A stretch of 9,953 bases of DNA, from the NCBI GenBank assembly GCA_030596305.1, contig JAUVKK010000015.1, positions 1 through 9,953 on the forward strand, written 5' to 3'. Source of the stretch: Helicobacteraceae bacterium (GTDB lineage: Bacteria; Campylobacterota; Campylobacteria; Campylobacterales; Sulfurimonadaceae). Shown one piece after another: positions 1 to 8,202 of this stretch. The notes below the pieces were generated by a model. That model saw only the letters and a program-made list of their open reading frames with translations, was not told where the DNA came from and did not search any database. Position 1 is the first letter of the stretch; the number at the start of each line of letters is the position of its first letter. The position numbers were made by a program, and so were the translations under genes.

Positions 1-100
1 CAATAATAACACAATACTGATCTTTTAGAGGATATTATGGGACTTGTGTGTCAAGAAATTAGAGCGCTGGTCTATCAGTCAGTTCTGATGTACAGATTGA

Positions 101-117
101 TACAATACATATAAAAT
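101..117 (+). promoter_or_regulatory. Possible -10 region upstream of the patatin gene
   Basis: This AT-rich stretch contains TACAAT (101-106) and overlapping TATAAA (110-115) and TAAAAT (112-117), each a near match to the sigma-70 -10 box. No convincing -35 hexamer lies 16-18 bases upstream; that is common in Campylobacterota promoters but leaves the call weak. Transcription would start around 113-125, giving a very short leader before the ATG at 133. The ribosome site is also weak (a GGA at 125-127). Confidence 0.3.
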
Positions 118-132
118 AATCTTTGGATTTAA

Positions 133-1329
133 ATGAAAAAAACAGTACTTATTCTTCTCATATCAATATTTTTCTTAGGTTGTTCGACAACAAGACCTCC
201 TGCTCTTCCTGAGGTGTATGCTCAAAAGCTACCTTGGGGTGCAATGGACTTAGATATTGATTCTAACCAAACATGCGCTATCAAAAAAAGCCTAGGAACG
301 GTACTTACACAAAAGGCAGATAGATATAGCGGCAGCAACGGAAGCGTAACTTTTGACATCTTGACATTGACCGGTGTTGGTTCACGTGGCGCCTTTGGAA
401 CAGGTTTTCTTATCGGATGGACAGACAGTGGTGACATACCTGACTTTGACATCGTAACAGGGATCTCAACAGGGGCTGTCATGGCCCCCTTTATTTTTCT
501 CGGAGGCGATGAGCTAGAAAAAGTAAAATATTTTTATACCAAGATGCATACAGAAGATGTGTTTGAAGACTCTTGGTTTGACTTTTTTAGTGGCGGTTAC
601 ATCATGAATGCTAAACCCTTGCAAAAGCTGTTTAGAGAGAACTTTGATAAAGCATTTTTAGACAAAGTAGCAGATGAACACAAAAAAGGTCGCCGTCTCT
701 ACATCGGAACGACAAACATAGATACCGGACAGTTGGTCGTCTGGGACATGGGCGCGATCGCCTCAAGCAGCAGAAGTGACAAATATGAGCGGTTCTCTGA
801 CATCATCTATGCCTCGTCAGCACTTCCTGTGTACCTTCCACCACAATATATGAAAGTAGATATAGAAGGAGAAGCGTACTACCAGATGCACGTGGATGGC
901 GGCATATACTCTCAGGTCTTTATGATTGGTCTATTAGTCAACTGGGGAGAAGTCTTAAACTTCAAAGAGAGTGCTAACACTGACTTTGATGTGACACTCT
1001 ACACCGTCGCCAATAGAAAGTACCGACAAAGAGACCTGTATCAGCCAGTAGAACAAGCTCCTTTTAGCATCATCGAAGCGTATGTGCTGACAGAGATGGA
1101 TCTTCTTTTTGACAGAAGTCTCTATCGACTCTATAACAGTTGTGAGAAGAAAGGTATAAAATTTAAGATGGCCACCATACCAGACAAGATGGAAGAGATT
1201 ATAATTAAACCTACAGAGTTCAACCCCGACAAGATGGTAAAGCTGTTTAATGTAGGTTATGGACTTGGTAGAAATGGCATTAAGTGGAAAGAGAAGATCT
1301 CATTACATGAATATGATAATAGCAAGTAG
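133..1329 (+). CDS. Patatin-like phospholipase family lipoprotein
   Basis: Predicted lipid acyl hydrolase of the patatin family (398 aa), anchored in a membrane as a lipoprotein. The N-terminus is a short lysine-rich signal followed by a hydrophobic run and a lipobox ending LGC, so Cys17 would be lipidated. The patatin core is complete: an oxyanion-hole loop GVGSRGAF at residues 81-88, the nucleophile elbow GISTG with Ser112, and the DGG motif with catalytic Asp255. Together these give the expected Ser-Asp dyad. The loop has Val at residue 82 where Gly is more usual (GGGSRG), which is a mild change. A large C-terminal part after the DGG is not assigned to any known domain. The gene has its own weak promoter and is separated by about 200 bases from the signalling genes, so I see no sign that it belongs to their operon. 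The substrate cannot be read from the sequence; phospholipid hydrolysis is the family expectation. Confidence 0.9.
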   Translation: MKKTVLILLISIFFLGCSTTRPPALPEVYAQKLPWGAMDLDIDSNQTCAIKKSLGTVLTQKADRYSGSNGSVTFDILTLTGVGSRGAFGTGFLIGWTDSGDIPDFDIVTGISTGAVMAPFIFLGGDELEKVKYFYTKMHTEDVFEDSWFDFFSGGYIMNAKPLQKLFRENFDKAFLDKVADEHKKGRRLYIGTTNIDTGQLVVWDMGAIASSSRSDKYERFSDIIYASSALPVYLPPQYMKVDIEGEAYYQMHVDGGIYSQVFMIGLLVNWGEVLNFKESANTDFDVTLYTVANRKYRQRDLYQPVEQAPFSIIEAYVLTEMDLLFDRSLYRLYNSCEKKGIKFKMATIPDKMEEIIIKPTEFNPDKMVKLFNVGYGLGRNGIKWKEKISLHEYDNSK

Positions 1330-1440
1330 CTATCTGTCTGATGAAGCAACGACCTTTGTACTCAGTCTAAAAAGTGTCTCTTTATCTGTATCATCTAAAA
1401 CTGGGGACATTCCAAGGATTGTATTGATGTCAAAGCAAGT

Positions 1441-1470
1441 TTGATTGTTGATTACTATAAATACTATAAT
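1441..1470 (+). promoter_or_regulatory. Sigma-70-type promoter of the hybrid kinase operon
   Basis: TTGATT (1441-1446, four of six matches to TTGACA) is followed after 18 bases by a perfect TATAAT (1465-1470). Transcription would start near 1477, leaving a leader of about 60 bases before the preferred ATG at 1538. This is the best promoter in the window. It likely drives the kinase, the Na/Pi-PhoU-like gene and the receiver-PP2C-kinase gene as one transcript, since those three overlap or lie within 15 bases of each other. Confidence 0.6.
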
Positions 1471-1527
1471 GCTGTTGCTGTTTTAGATAATACTATTGGG
1501 AAATGGAAGAGATTCTTTTTTACTCTT

Positions 1528-1531
1528 AGGA
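1528..1531 (+). promoter_or_regulatory. Ribosome binding site fixing the kinase start at 1538
   Basis: AGGA lies 6 bases before the ATG at 1538. The reading frame stays open upstream to a TTG at 1496, but that codon has no ribosome site, and using it would place 14 extra residues ahead of an otherwise standard signal peptide. The ATG at 1538 is therefore the preferred start. Confidence 0.65.
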
Positions 1532-1537
1532 AAATAT

Positions 1538-4500
1538 ATGTCAAAGAAGGTGTCCATTTTGAGATCTCTGCTATTTTTTATGTTACTGTTCTCGTTTCCA
1601 CACTTGGTAAATGCGAAAATGTCTCATCAGCAAACCGAAGTAGATATCAAGCTTTCGCTTATATCAGCTATGAGTGAGACTGTTCATTCACTGCAGCAGG
1701 AACGTGGTGCTTCTTGCGGTTATGTCAGTTCCGAGGGTAGGCAGTTTAAAGAAAAACTGCGATCTATTACGTCGACGAGTGACAAAAAAATAAAATTGCT
1801 TCAAGTACTTCTGACAAAAGAACAGAGCATTGTGGCAAAATCACTCTCTAATGAGAGCCAAGTCGCATTAGAGCAAACCTTTGAACAGCTCTATGTCATA
1901 AGAGAAGACGTCGTTAGTCTGCATATTGATTTTGCAAAGACCTACTCCAAATATACACAAGCAATTGCATTGATGCTTTTAAACATCTCTAACCTGGCCG
2001 ACTCTTTTGATGAGAAAGCCTTGAGTGACAGACTCTACACCTACTCTATTATTTTGATGTACAAAGAGAGTATCGGTCAAAAACGGGCAGCCTTGAGTGC
2101 CCTGTTTTCAAAAGAGCAATTTTCAAAAGAGATATTCGAATATTTTTTGACCTCAAACACGACGGAACAGATCTATCTAAAAAGTTTTCTGCACAACGCT
2201 GACATAGGAGCTAAAGAGCTCTATGTCAATACATTTGACGATCCGTCCATACAAAAAGTAAAAAAGTATGAGCTATTGGCTATGGAAAAACTTTCCGGTA
2301 AAAAGATCGCTGTAGATCCTCAGCAATGGTTTACAAATGTGACACGAAAGATAGACCTTGTCCAAACGGTTGAGTACAGAGTCTTTAAAGATGCTTTGGG
2401 GATAGCTGATGCGCTCAACAGAGCTTCTCTTCTCGCATTAACTGAAGAAGAACAGCATTGGATAGAGACACATACGGTAAAGATCGGTGTTGAACAGTGG
2501 ACGCCGGTCGTTTTCTCAAATGATGGAAAAGATATAGATGGGGTCGCGGGCGACTTTACAAAAAAGATCATTGAAAAGACAGGGCTTAAGATAGAGATAG
2601 TCAATGACAATTGGGACACACTGCTCAAAGATTTTGAAGCTAAAAAGATAGACCTTCTTCCTGCAACGTACTATACTGCTAAAAGGGCTGAGTTTGGTCT
2701 CTACAGTGACGGCTATTTTAAGATGAAAGATGCCATCTTTGTCAAAGAGTCAAACAGAGCCATACGATCGCTCAAAGACCTCGAAGGAAAGAGCCTGGCC
2801 ATTCCAAAAGGGTACGGGACAATCGACAAACTGAAAAAAGAGTTTCCGAAAATAAACCTTGTGTTGACAAAAGACCTTGATGACTCCATCAACAGAGTGC
2901 TTAACGGAAGAGTCGTTGCCCTTTATGAAGGGCAGATAGCAGCAGAGTCAAAGATAAAGAATGAGCTTATCGAAGGGTTGCGAAGCGTCTCTGTCAAAGC
3001 ATTTAAAGCCCCGACACTGCACTATTTTTCAAATACCGATGAGCCGATCTTACACGCCATCATTCAAAAAACACTGCAAGGTTTGTCCTATCAGGAAAAA
3101 GCAGACATCTTTGCAAAATGGACAACACCTCAAAGGGGTATTGAGTTAACAACAGCTGAACAGCAATGGCTAAGTAGAGAAGAGGCTGTCACGTATGTTT
3201 TTGATCCTGAATGGAAGCCCCTGGAGTGGATGGACAGTCTTGGTAACCATCAGGGTGTTTTGTCTGATATCATCAAGTCTATCGAAGAGAAAAGCGGCAT
3301 AAATTTTGAACCTGTGGCCTCCAAGACATGGATTGAGGCGATTGACAAAGTCAAACAAAATGAAGCGGTCATGTTTAGCGGTGTCGGTGTGACAGCTGCA
3401 CGTAAAAAGTATCTAAACTTTTCCGATAAACCTCTTTTCACGACACCATATGTCTTTGTAAGTAAACAAGGTGTCTACCAACTGGATGGATTTGACGGCC
3501 TGCATGGTGAAAAGATCGAAGCGATCGAAAACTCTACGATTGACGATCTGCTTAAAGAAAACAGGCCTGAACTGGTGTATAAGACCATCCAAACGATCGA
3601 TCAAGGCTTCCAGAGAGTGCGCGATGGTGACATTGACATCTTTATCGTCAGTGGCGCTATTGCAAAATATTATATTAATATTCTGGGCTATGATGATCTA
3701 AAGATATCATATAAAACAGACCTGCGTCTTGAACTCAAGATCGCGCTTAGAAATGATATGCCCAAAGAGCTTATGAGTATTATCAACAAATCAATAGCGT
3801 TGATGAGTAAAAAAGAGATCAGTGACATTGTCCATAAATGGACAGAAGTCAATGTAACAGAGAAAACCGACTGGGCTATGATCGGTCAAATAATGGGTGT
3901 CATTGCTTTAATACTCCTTTTCATTCTCTATAATAACTATAAATTAAAGAGTAAGGTCAAAGAGAAAACAGCCGACATTGAGAAACAGAAAGACGCGCTC
4001 AAGGCCTTAAGCGAAAATCTTGAAGTGAAAGTACAAGAGCGAACGGAAGACCTTGAAGAGGAGCGAACCTTTGTCAATACGATCATGAACGCACAGGAAA
4101 ACTTTGTTGTCACAAGTGATGGAAAATGTCTGAAAACGGTCAACAGAGCATTTCTTGAGTTTTACGAGGTCAAAGATGTTGATGCGTTTCGGACCAAGTT
4201 TGGTGATTGTATTTGTGACACGTTTAACACCGATGCTTCTAATGAGTATGTACAAAAAAAGATGGGCGAAGAGAGCTGGCTTGAATATGTCTCAAGCAGG
4301 CCTGAACAGACCCATAAAGTATCTATCATCTTAGATAACAGAGAGAATATCTTTACGATCACCGCTGCAAACATACTCTTTAAACATGAAGAGATGAAGG
4401 TAGCAGTCTTTAGCAATATAACCGAATTGGAACAAGAGAAGACCAAAGCAGAAGAGGCTACACAGTCAAAATCAGAGTTTCTGGCAAACATGTCCCATGA

Positions 4501-6598
4501 GATACGGACACCCATGAACGGTATTATCGGTATGACCCATCTTGCGCTCCAAACTGACTTAAATACAAAACAGAAAAACTACCTTCAAAAAGTGGACAAC
4601 TCCGCAAAATCTCTGCTGGGTATCATCAATGATATTTTGGACTTTTCAAAGATAGAGGCAGGAAAACTGACGATCGAGAAGATCGACTTCGACATGTTCA
4701 GTGTGATGGACAACATCATCCATCTTATTGAAGTCAAGGCAGAAGAGAAAGATCTTGAACTGATCGTGAGCTATGGCAAAGATGTTGGTAAGAACTTCCA
4801 TGGAGACAGTCTTAGGATCTCTCAGATCTTGACAAACCTACTGAGTAATGCCGTTAAGTTTACAGAAAAGGGAGACGTCAGTGTCTATATCACTAAGGTC
4901 AGTTCTGAACGCTACCGCTTTGAGGTAAGAGACACAGGAATTGGTTTGACACAAGAGCAGATAGATAAACTCTTTAAATCATTTTCTCAAGCAGATGGCA
5001 GTACCACCAGAAAATATGGTGGTACTGGTCTGGGTCTTACCATCTCAAAACAGCTTACGGAATTGATGGGTGGTAAGATCTGGGTTGAGAGTGAAGCAGA
5101 TGTCGGTAGTAAGTTCATATTTGAGATCAATCTGCAGGAGCGTGAAAACAGCAAGAACTACAACCTGTTTGGAGAGAAAAGAGTATTGGTGGTCGATGAC
5201 AATGAATCCTGGCATGAGATCTTATCGTTTACTCTTGAGACATTCGGTATAGAGGTCGAACATGCTTATAATGGTCAAGAAGCTATTGTTAAAGTCGAGA
5301 CGTCAGAACAGCCTTACGACCTTATACTAATGGATTGGAGTATGCCGGAACTTGACGGTATTCAGACCACTAAAAATATACAAAAAAATAGTGGCAAAGA
5401 AGAGATACCGACCGTGGTGATGATAAGTGCATATAACGAAGAGAGTATCGTCAACTCTGCCAAAGAGGCCGGTATTGATATCTTTCTTCAAAAACCGATC
5501 AATCCCTCTATTTTGAATGATATTCTCAGTGGGATCTTTTTGGATGATGAGAGTATAAAGCACTCTGTCAGTGAGAGTAAGACAAGTCTCAAAGAGCACA
5601 TGCCAACTTTAAAAGGAAGCCATATCCTATTGACAGAAGACAATGATACAAATCAGGAGATCATTTTAGGTCTGCTTGAAGAGAGCGGTATTATCATCGA
5701 TATTGCCAATAATGGTCAAGAAGCTGTTAATATGTACAGAGCAAATCCTGAAAAATATGAATTGATCTTCATGGATCTGCAGATGCCTGTTATGGATGGA
5801 TATGAAGCGACCAGGATCATTAGAGAGAGTGACAAAGATACACCTATCATAGCCCTGACTGCCAATGCTATGGTAGAAGATATAGAGCGAACACATAGTG
5901 CAGGGATGAATGAACATTTAAACAAACCCATAGAGATCGAAAGACTTTATGCGACCTTGTTAAAATACCTTAGTAAAAAAGTAGAAAAGGTTTCTGCTCC
6001 ATCAGTAGATGAAGCGCCTGCCTTGAGCGTGCCGAACTTTAAGACACTTGACACGGCAAAAGGCTTAGACTATTTAGCAGGTGATATAAAGATATATCTG
6101 CAGCTTTTACATAATTTTTTGAAAAAATACCGTTCTATAGAATTAGAGAAAATGGATGCTGAAGCGTTTTCAAGGGCTACTCATACACTTAAGGGTTTAA
6201 GTGCCAGTGTTGGTGCAAAAGAACTTCATAAAGTGGTCTCACAACTGGACAAAACACAAGACAGAACACTGCTCTCAGAGTTCAACATACAGTTAAAACG
6301 TGTCATTGATGATCTGCAAGAGAACTTGATTTTTGCTGATGAGCCTGCATCAAACAGTAAAACAGAGACCTTAAGTACTGCGATGAGAGATGACTTGTTT
6401 GAAAAACTTACAGGGGCGTTAGACTCCATGGAGCCAGAACAGTGTGAGTCAATTATTGATACCTTCTCAAACTATACACTCTCTGAGAAAGATAGCGCTG
6501 TAATCAAAAAAATTAGACTGTTTATAGAAGAATATGATTTTGACGAAGCTTCAGAACTTCTACAAGATCTTCACAAAGAGGAGAATTCACCATCTTAA
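1538..6598 (+). CDS. NIT/dual Venus-flytrap hybrid sensor histidine kinase with two receivers and Hpt (BvgS/EvgS-like)
   Basis: Unorthodox histidine kinase of 1686 aa, counted from the ATG at 1538. A signal peptide or first membrane segment (1-26) is followed by a periplasmic helical domain of about residues 35-255. Its [12 protein letters not shown] motif near residue 51 fits the nitrate/nitrite-sensing (NIT) family. Next come two periplasmic substrate-binding-protein-like (SBP_bac_3) domains, roughly 302-530 and 538-770. The second opens with the sequence [11 protein letters not shown], typical of these domains. One membrane segment lies at about 778-800, then a coiled coil to about 850 and a PAS-like region of about 850-965. 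HisKA carries [11 protein letters not shown] with His987. HATPase has its N-box at Asn1104, DTGIG at 1132 and GGTGLGL from 1161. Two receiver domains have phospho-acceptors Asp1266 and Asp1413. The Hpt domain has His1549 in ATHTLKGLS. About 100 acidic residues follow the Hpt. All catalytic residues look intact. The ligand is unknown; BvgS and EvgS share the dual flytrap layout but lack the NIT-like domain. The Hpt may feed the receiver protein encoded at 8203. Confidence 0.92.
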   Translation: MSKKVSILRSLLFFMLLFSFPHLVNAKMSHQQTEVDIKLSLISAMSETVHSLQQERGASCGYVSSEGRQFKEKLRSITSTSDKKIKLLQVLLTKEQSIVAKSLSNESQVALEQTFEQLYVIREDVVSLHIDFAKTYSKYTQAIALMLLNISNLADSFDEKALSDRLYTYSIILMYKESIGQKRAALSALFSKEQFSKEIFEYFLTSNTTEQIYLKSFLHNADIGAKELYVNTFDDPSIQKVKKYELLAMEKLSGKKIAVDPQQWFTNVTRKIDLVQTVEYRVFKDALGIADALNRASLLALTEEEQHWIETHTVKIGVEQWTPVVFSNDGKDIDGVAGDFTKKIIEKTGLKIEIVNDNWDTLLKDFEAKKIDLLPATYYTAKRAEFGLYSDGYFKMKDAIFVKESNRAIRSLKDLEGKSLAIPKGYGTIDKLKKEFPKINLVLTKDLDDSINRVLNGRVVALYEGQIAAESKIKNELIEGLRSVSVKAFKAPTLHYFSNTDEPILHAIIQKTLQGLSYQEKADIFAKWTTPQRGIELTTAEQQWLSREEAVTYVFDPEWKPLEWMDSLGNHQGVLSDIIKSIEEKSGINFEPVASKTWIEAIDKVKQNEAVMFSGVGVTAARKKYLNFSDKPLFTTPYVFVSKQGVYQLDGFDGLHGEKIEAIENSTIDDLLKENRPELVYKTIQTIDQGFQRVRDGDIDIFIVSGAIAKYYINILGYDDLKISYKTDLRLELKIALRNDMPKELMSIINKSIALMSKKEISDIVHKWTEVNVTEKTDWAMIGQIMGVIALILLFILYNNYKLKSKVKEKTADIEKQKDALKALSENLEVKVQERTEDLEEERTFVNTIMNAQENFVVTSDGKCLKTVNRAFLEFYEVKDVDAFRTKFGDCICDTFNTDASNEYVQKKMGEESWLEYVSSRPEQTHKVSIILDNRENIFTITAANILFKHEEMKVAVFSNITELEQEKTKAEEATQSKSEFLANMSHEIRTPMNGIIGMTHLALQTDLNTKQKNYLQKVDNSAKSLLGIINDILDFSKIEAGKLTIEKIDFDMFSVMDNIIHLIEVKAEEKDLELIVSYGKDVGKNFHGDSLRISQILTNLLSNAVKFTEKGDVSVYITKVSSERYRFEVRDTGIGLTQEQIDKLFKSFSQADGSTTRKYGGTGLGLTISKQLTELMGGKIWVESEADVGSKFIFEINLQERENSKNYNLFGEKRVLVVDDNESWHEILSFTLETFGIEVEHAYNGQEAIVKVETSEQPYDLILMDWSMPELDGIQTTKNIQKNSGKEEIPTVVMISAYNEESIVNSAKEAGIDIFLQKPINPSILNDILSGIFLDDESIKHSVSESKTSLKEHMPTLKGSHILLTEDNDTNQEIILGLLEESGIIIDIANNGQEAVNMYRANPEKYELIFMDLQMPVMDGYEATRIIRESDKDTPIIALTANAMVEDIERTHSAGMNEHLNKPIEIERLYATLLKYLSKKVEKVSAPSVDEAPALSVPNFKTLDTAKGLDYLAGDIKIYLQLLHNFLKKYRSIELEKMDAEAFSRATHTLKGLSASVGAKELHKVVSQLDKTQDRTLLSEFNIQLKRVIDDLQENLIFADEPASNSKTETLSTAMRDDLFEKLTGALDSMEPEQCESIIDTFSNYTLSEKDSAVIKKIRLFIEEYDFDEASELLQDLHKEENSPS
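6575..6583 (+). promoter_or_regulatory. Strong ribosome binding site for the Na/Pi-PhoU-like gene
   Basis: AAAGAGGAG lies inside the last codons of the kinase, with GAGGAG ending 8 bases before an ATC at 6592. That spacing is ideal for initiation at this ATC. No ATG, GTG or TTG exists in the frame between the upstream in-frame TGA (6541-6543) and 6736, so the site is the main evidence for a non-canonical start. Confidence 0.6.
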
Positions 6599-8187
6599 TC
6601 ATAGCATCACTCATAGCAGGACTGGGACTTTTCTTCTTTGGTATAGCACTTTTAACGGACCATCTTAAACAGCTAAGTGGTAAAGCCCTTCGCGAGAAGA
6701 TAGCAAAATGGACAGATAAAAAGAGTCATGGCCTTTTGTGGGGTGGTATCTTGATCACGATGACACAAAGTACAGCAGCTGCTACTTTTATACTAATAGG
6801 GATGATGCGTTCAGGGATGATGAGCGTCAAGAAGTCCATCCCTGTTCTTATCGGCGCCAATATGTTTGCCGGCATGATCGTCTTTATATTGGTCATCGAT
6901 ATACAGACCTTTGTCTTTTTAGTCCTTGGTATTGCAGCGCTGCTTTTTACCAGTGACAGTGCCTATAGGTTTAAAAACATCTCAGGGGCTGTTCTTGGGA
7001 TGGCTATTTTGTTTCTTGGTTTGACCATCATGCAAAATGGTGTTGCGCCTTTGTCGGATGCCACCTGGTTTAAAGAGACCATAGCGTATGCACACGGCTC
7101 ATATGCTCTGGCATTTGTTATTGGGGCCGTATTGCGGCTGTTGATGCAGTCTGGATTGGCTGTTATTGTCTTTAGTATTGCGCTTGAGAGAGCTGGTCTT
7201 CTCTCTATGTATGAAGTGATGATGATCTTATATGGCTCGACTATCGGCTCATCTATTTTGACCTATCTTCTCTCTTCGAAGTTAACCGGTAATTCTAAAC
7301 AGCTGGCAATGTTTCAAGTCTCATACAACATAGTGGGAATACTTTTGATGCTTCCGCTGTTTTATCTTGAGGTCGCTATGGAGATACCGCTAGTCAAAGC
7401 ATTGGCAGAGTCTATTGCAACAGAGGGCGGTACTCAGGTCGCTATTGTAAACTTACTTTTCAATGCCCTTCCCGGAGTGCTCCTTTTCTTCTTTGTCACC
7501 CCTGTGGCAGAACTGCTTAAACGCTTGTGGCCAGAGTCCATCGAAGAGACGATCTCCAAGCCAAAATATATTCATGACCAGATGGGTGAAGACCCTACAA
7601 GCTCCATCGACCTTATCCATCTGGAGCAGAATAGACTGCTTGAGATCATATCAACATCGTTTAATACCATACGAGAAGGCAGACAGCTCTTGGAGAGAAA
7701 AGTGTTTCATGACGCTTTTGAGACACTAAGCGGCTCGATCAACGAAGCGATAACAGATCTGACAAGCAGAGCCTCCTTGTCACCTGAACAGTACAGTAAG
7801 ATCAATATTATTTTAAATAACCAACACCTCTTGGAGACAGTTAATAGCTCTTTAGAAAAGTTAGGTTCAGAGCTGCACAACATAAAGAAGATCAAAGCCG
7901 GTGCACAGTTTTCAAATATAGTCGTTGAAGGGTTAGATACTATTTTATTGACCTTGATCGATGTCGCAACAGAGAAAGATGCGTTTGACATGGAGCTTAT
8001 TGCTATGATGACCTCAAGTGAAGGCAATGGTATTTCAAAAGTCCGTTCTGCCTATCTAGATGAAGAGCGCGATGTAGATACGGCGGCTAAGATGCTGCTT
8101 CTCTCTGCTACAAACTTGACAGAGCGTCTCATAAATGATTTTGGTGAGATCGGTAACAACTACCAAAAAATAGAAGCTATTAACTAA
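6592..8187 (+). CDS. Na/Pi-cotransporter-like membrane protein with PhoU-like domain, apparent ATC start
   Basis: Inner-membrane protein of about 531 aa if started at ATC 6592. Roughly eight or nine hydrophobic segments lie in the first 310 residues, arranged as two inverted-repeat-like halves as in the Na/Pi cotransporter (PF02690, NptA/PNaS) family. The rest is a helical, charged, PhoU-like cytoplasmic domain. The family's paired QSSSA motifs are altered: QSTAAA at Gln59 in the first half and QSGLAV at Gln186 in the second. The first canonical start, TTG 6736, would delete the first membrane helix (the stretch [16 protein letters not shown] and onward), which is conserved in character with this family. 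A strong ribosome site stands 8 bases before ATC 6592, so I prefer that start. The gene overlaps the kinase stop by 7 bases, implying translational coupling, and is 15 bases from the next gene. Family members move phosphate with sodium. The motif changes and the location between signalling genes leave open a sensing or regulatory role. A family call is safe; phosphate transport is not proven. Confidence 0.82.
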   Translation: MLIIASLIAGLGLFFFGIALLTDHLKQLSGKALREKIAKWTDKKSHGLLWGGILITMTQSTAAATFILIGMMRSGMMSVKKSIPVLIGANMFAGMIVFILVIDIQTFVFLVLGIAALLFTSDSAYRFKNISGAVLGMAILFLGLTIMQNGVAPLSDATWFKETIAYAHGSYALAFVIGAVLRLLMQSGLAVIVFSIALERAGLLSMYEVMMILYGSTIGSSILTYLLSSKLTGNSKQLAMFQVSYNIVGILLMLPLFYLEVAMEIPLVKALAESIATEGGTQVAIVNLLFNALPGVLLFFFVTPVAELLKRLWPESIEETISKPKYIHDQMGEDPTSSIDLIHLEQNRLLEIISTSFNTIREGRQLLERKVFHDAFETLSGSINEAITDLTSRASLSPEQYSKINIILNNQHLLETVNSSLEKLGSELHNIKKIKAGAQFSNIVVEGLDTILLTLIDVATEKDAFDMELIAMMTSSEGNGISKVRSAYLDEERDVDTAAKMLLLSATNLTERLINDFGEIGNNYQKIEAIN

Positions 8188-8193
8188 AGGAGA
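8186..8193 (+). promoter_or_regulatory. Ribosome binding site of the receiver-PP2C-kinase gene
   Basis: AAAGGAGA overlaps the stop codon of the Na/Pi-like gene and lies 9 bases before the ATG at 8203. A second purine run, AAAAGGGA, follows but is too close to the ATG to serve alone. The 15-base gap leaves no room for a promoter, so this gene is co-transcribed with those upstream. Confidence 0.7.
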
Positions 8194-8202
8194 AAAGGGA
8201 AC

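Larger units (their letters stand above)
1330..1537. other. Intergenic region between patatin gene and hybrid kinase
   Basis: About 200 bases with no well-supported gene. The right half holds the kinase promoter and ribosome site. The left part (1330-1440) has no clear hairpin terminator for the patatin gene. On the minus strand, a 50-codon open stretch (1482 to 1330) ends in TAG directly abutting the patatin stop codon. Its last 25 or so residues have a protein-like composition (for example DDTDKETLFRLSTK), but there is no credible start with a ribosome site, so at most it is a gene remnant. Confidence 0.5.

Noticed and set aside
1..100. Tail of an upstream gene at the left edge
   Set aside because: All plus-strand frames hit stops within about 30 bases, and minus-strand frames give only very short open stretches. 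Nothing can be supported.
1259..1444. Small plus-strand open frame of 61 codons overlapping the patatin 3' end
   Set aside because: It starts inside the patatin gene without a ribosome site, shows no recognisable domain, and most of it is in an alternative frame of coding or promoter sequence.
1496..1537. TTG 1496 as the start of the hybrid kinase
   Set aside because: There is no ribosome site, and it adds a non-signal-like stretch ahead of a normal signal peptide; ATG 1538 has AGGA at 6 bases.
2917..2934. Perfect 7-bp hairpin TGCCCTT / AAGGGCA with a 4-base loop, terminator-like
   Set aside because: It lies in the middle of the kinase coding sequence with no following T-run, so it is not a terminator; chance is likely.
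6541..6598. Programmed frameshift fusing the kinase to the Na/Pi-like protein
   Set aside because: The transporter frame is open back to 6544, but there is no clear slippery heptamer. A well-placed ribosome site before 6592 explains the downstream frame better as a separate, coupled gene.
6736..8187. TTG 6736 as the start of the Na/Pi-PhoU-like gene
   Set aside because: It has no good ribosome site and would remove a clear first membrane helix encoded in frame from 6592. It remains the fallback if ATC is not used.
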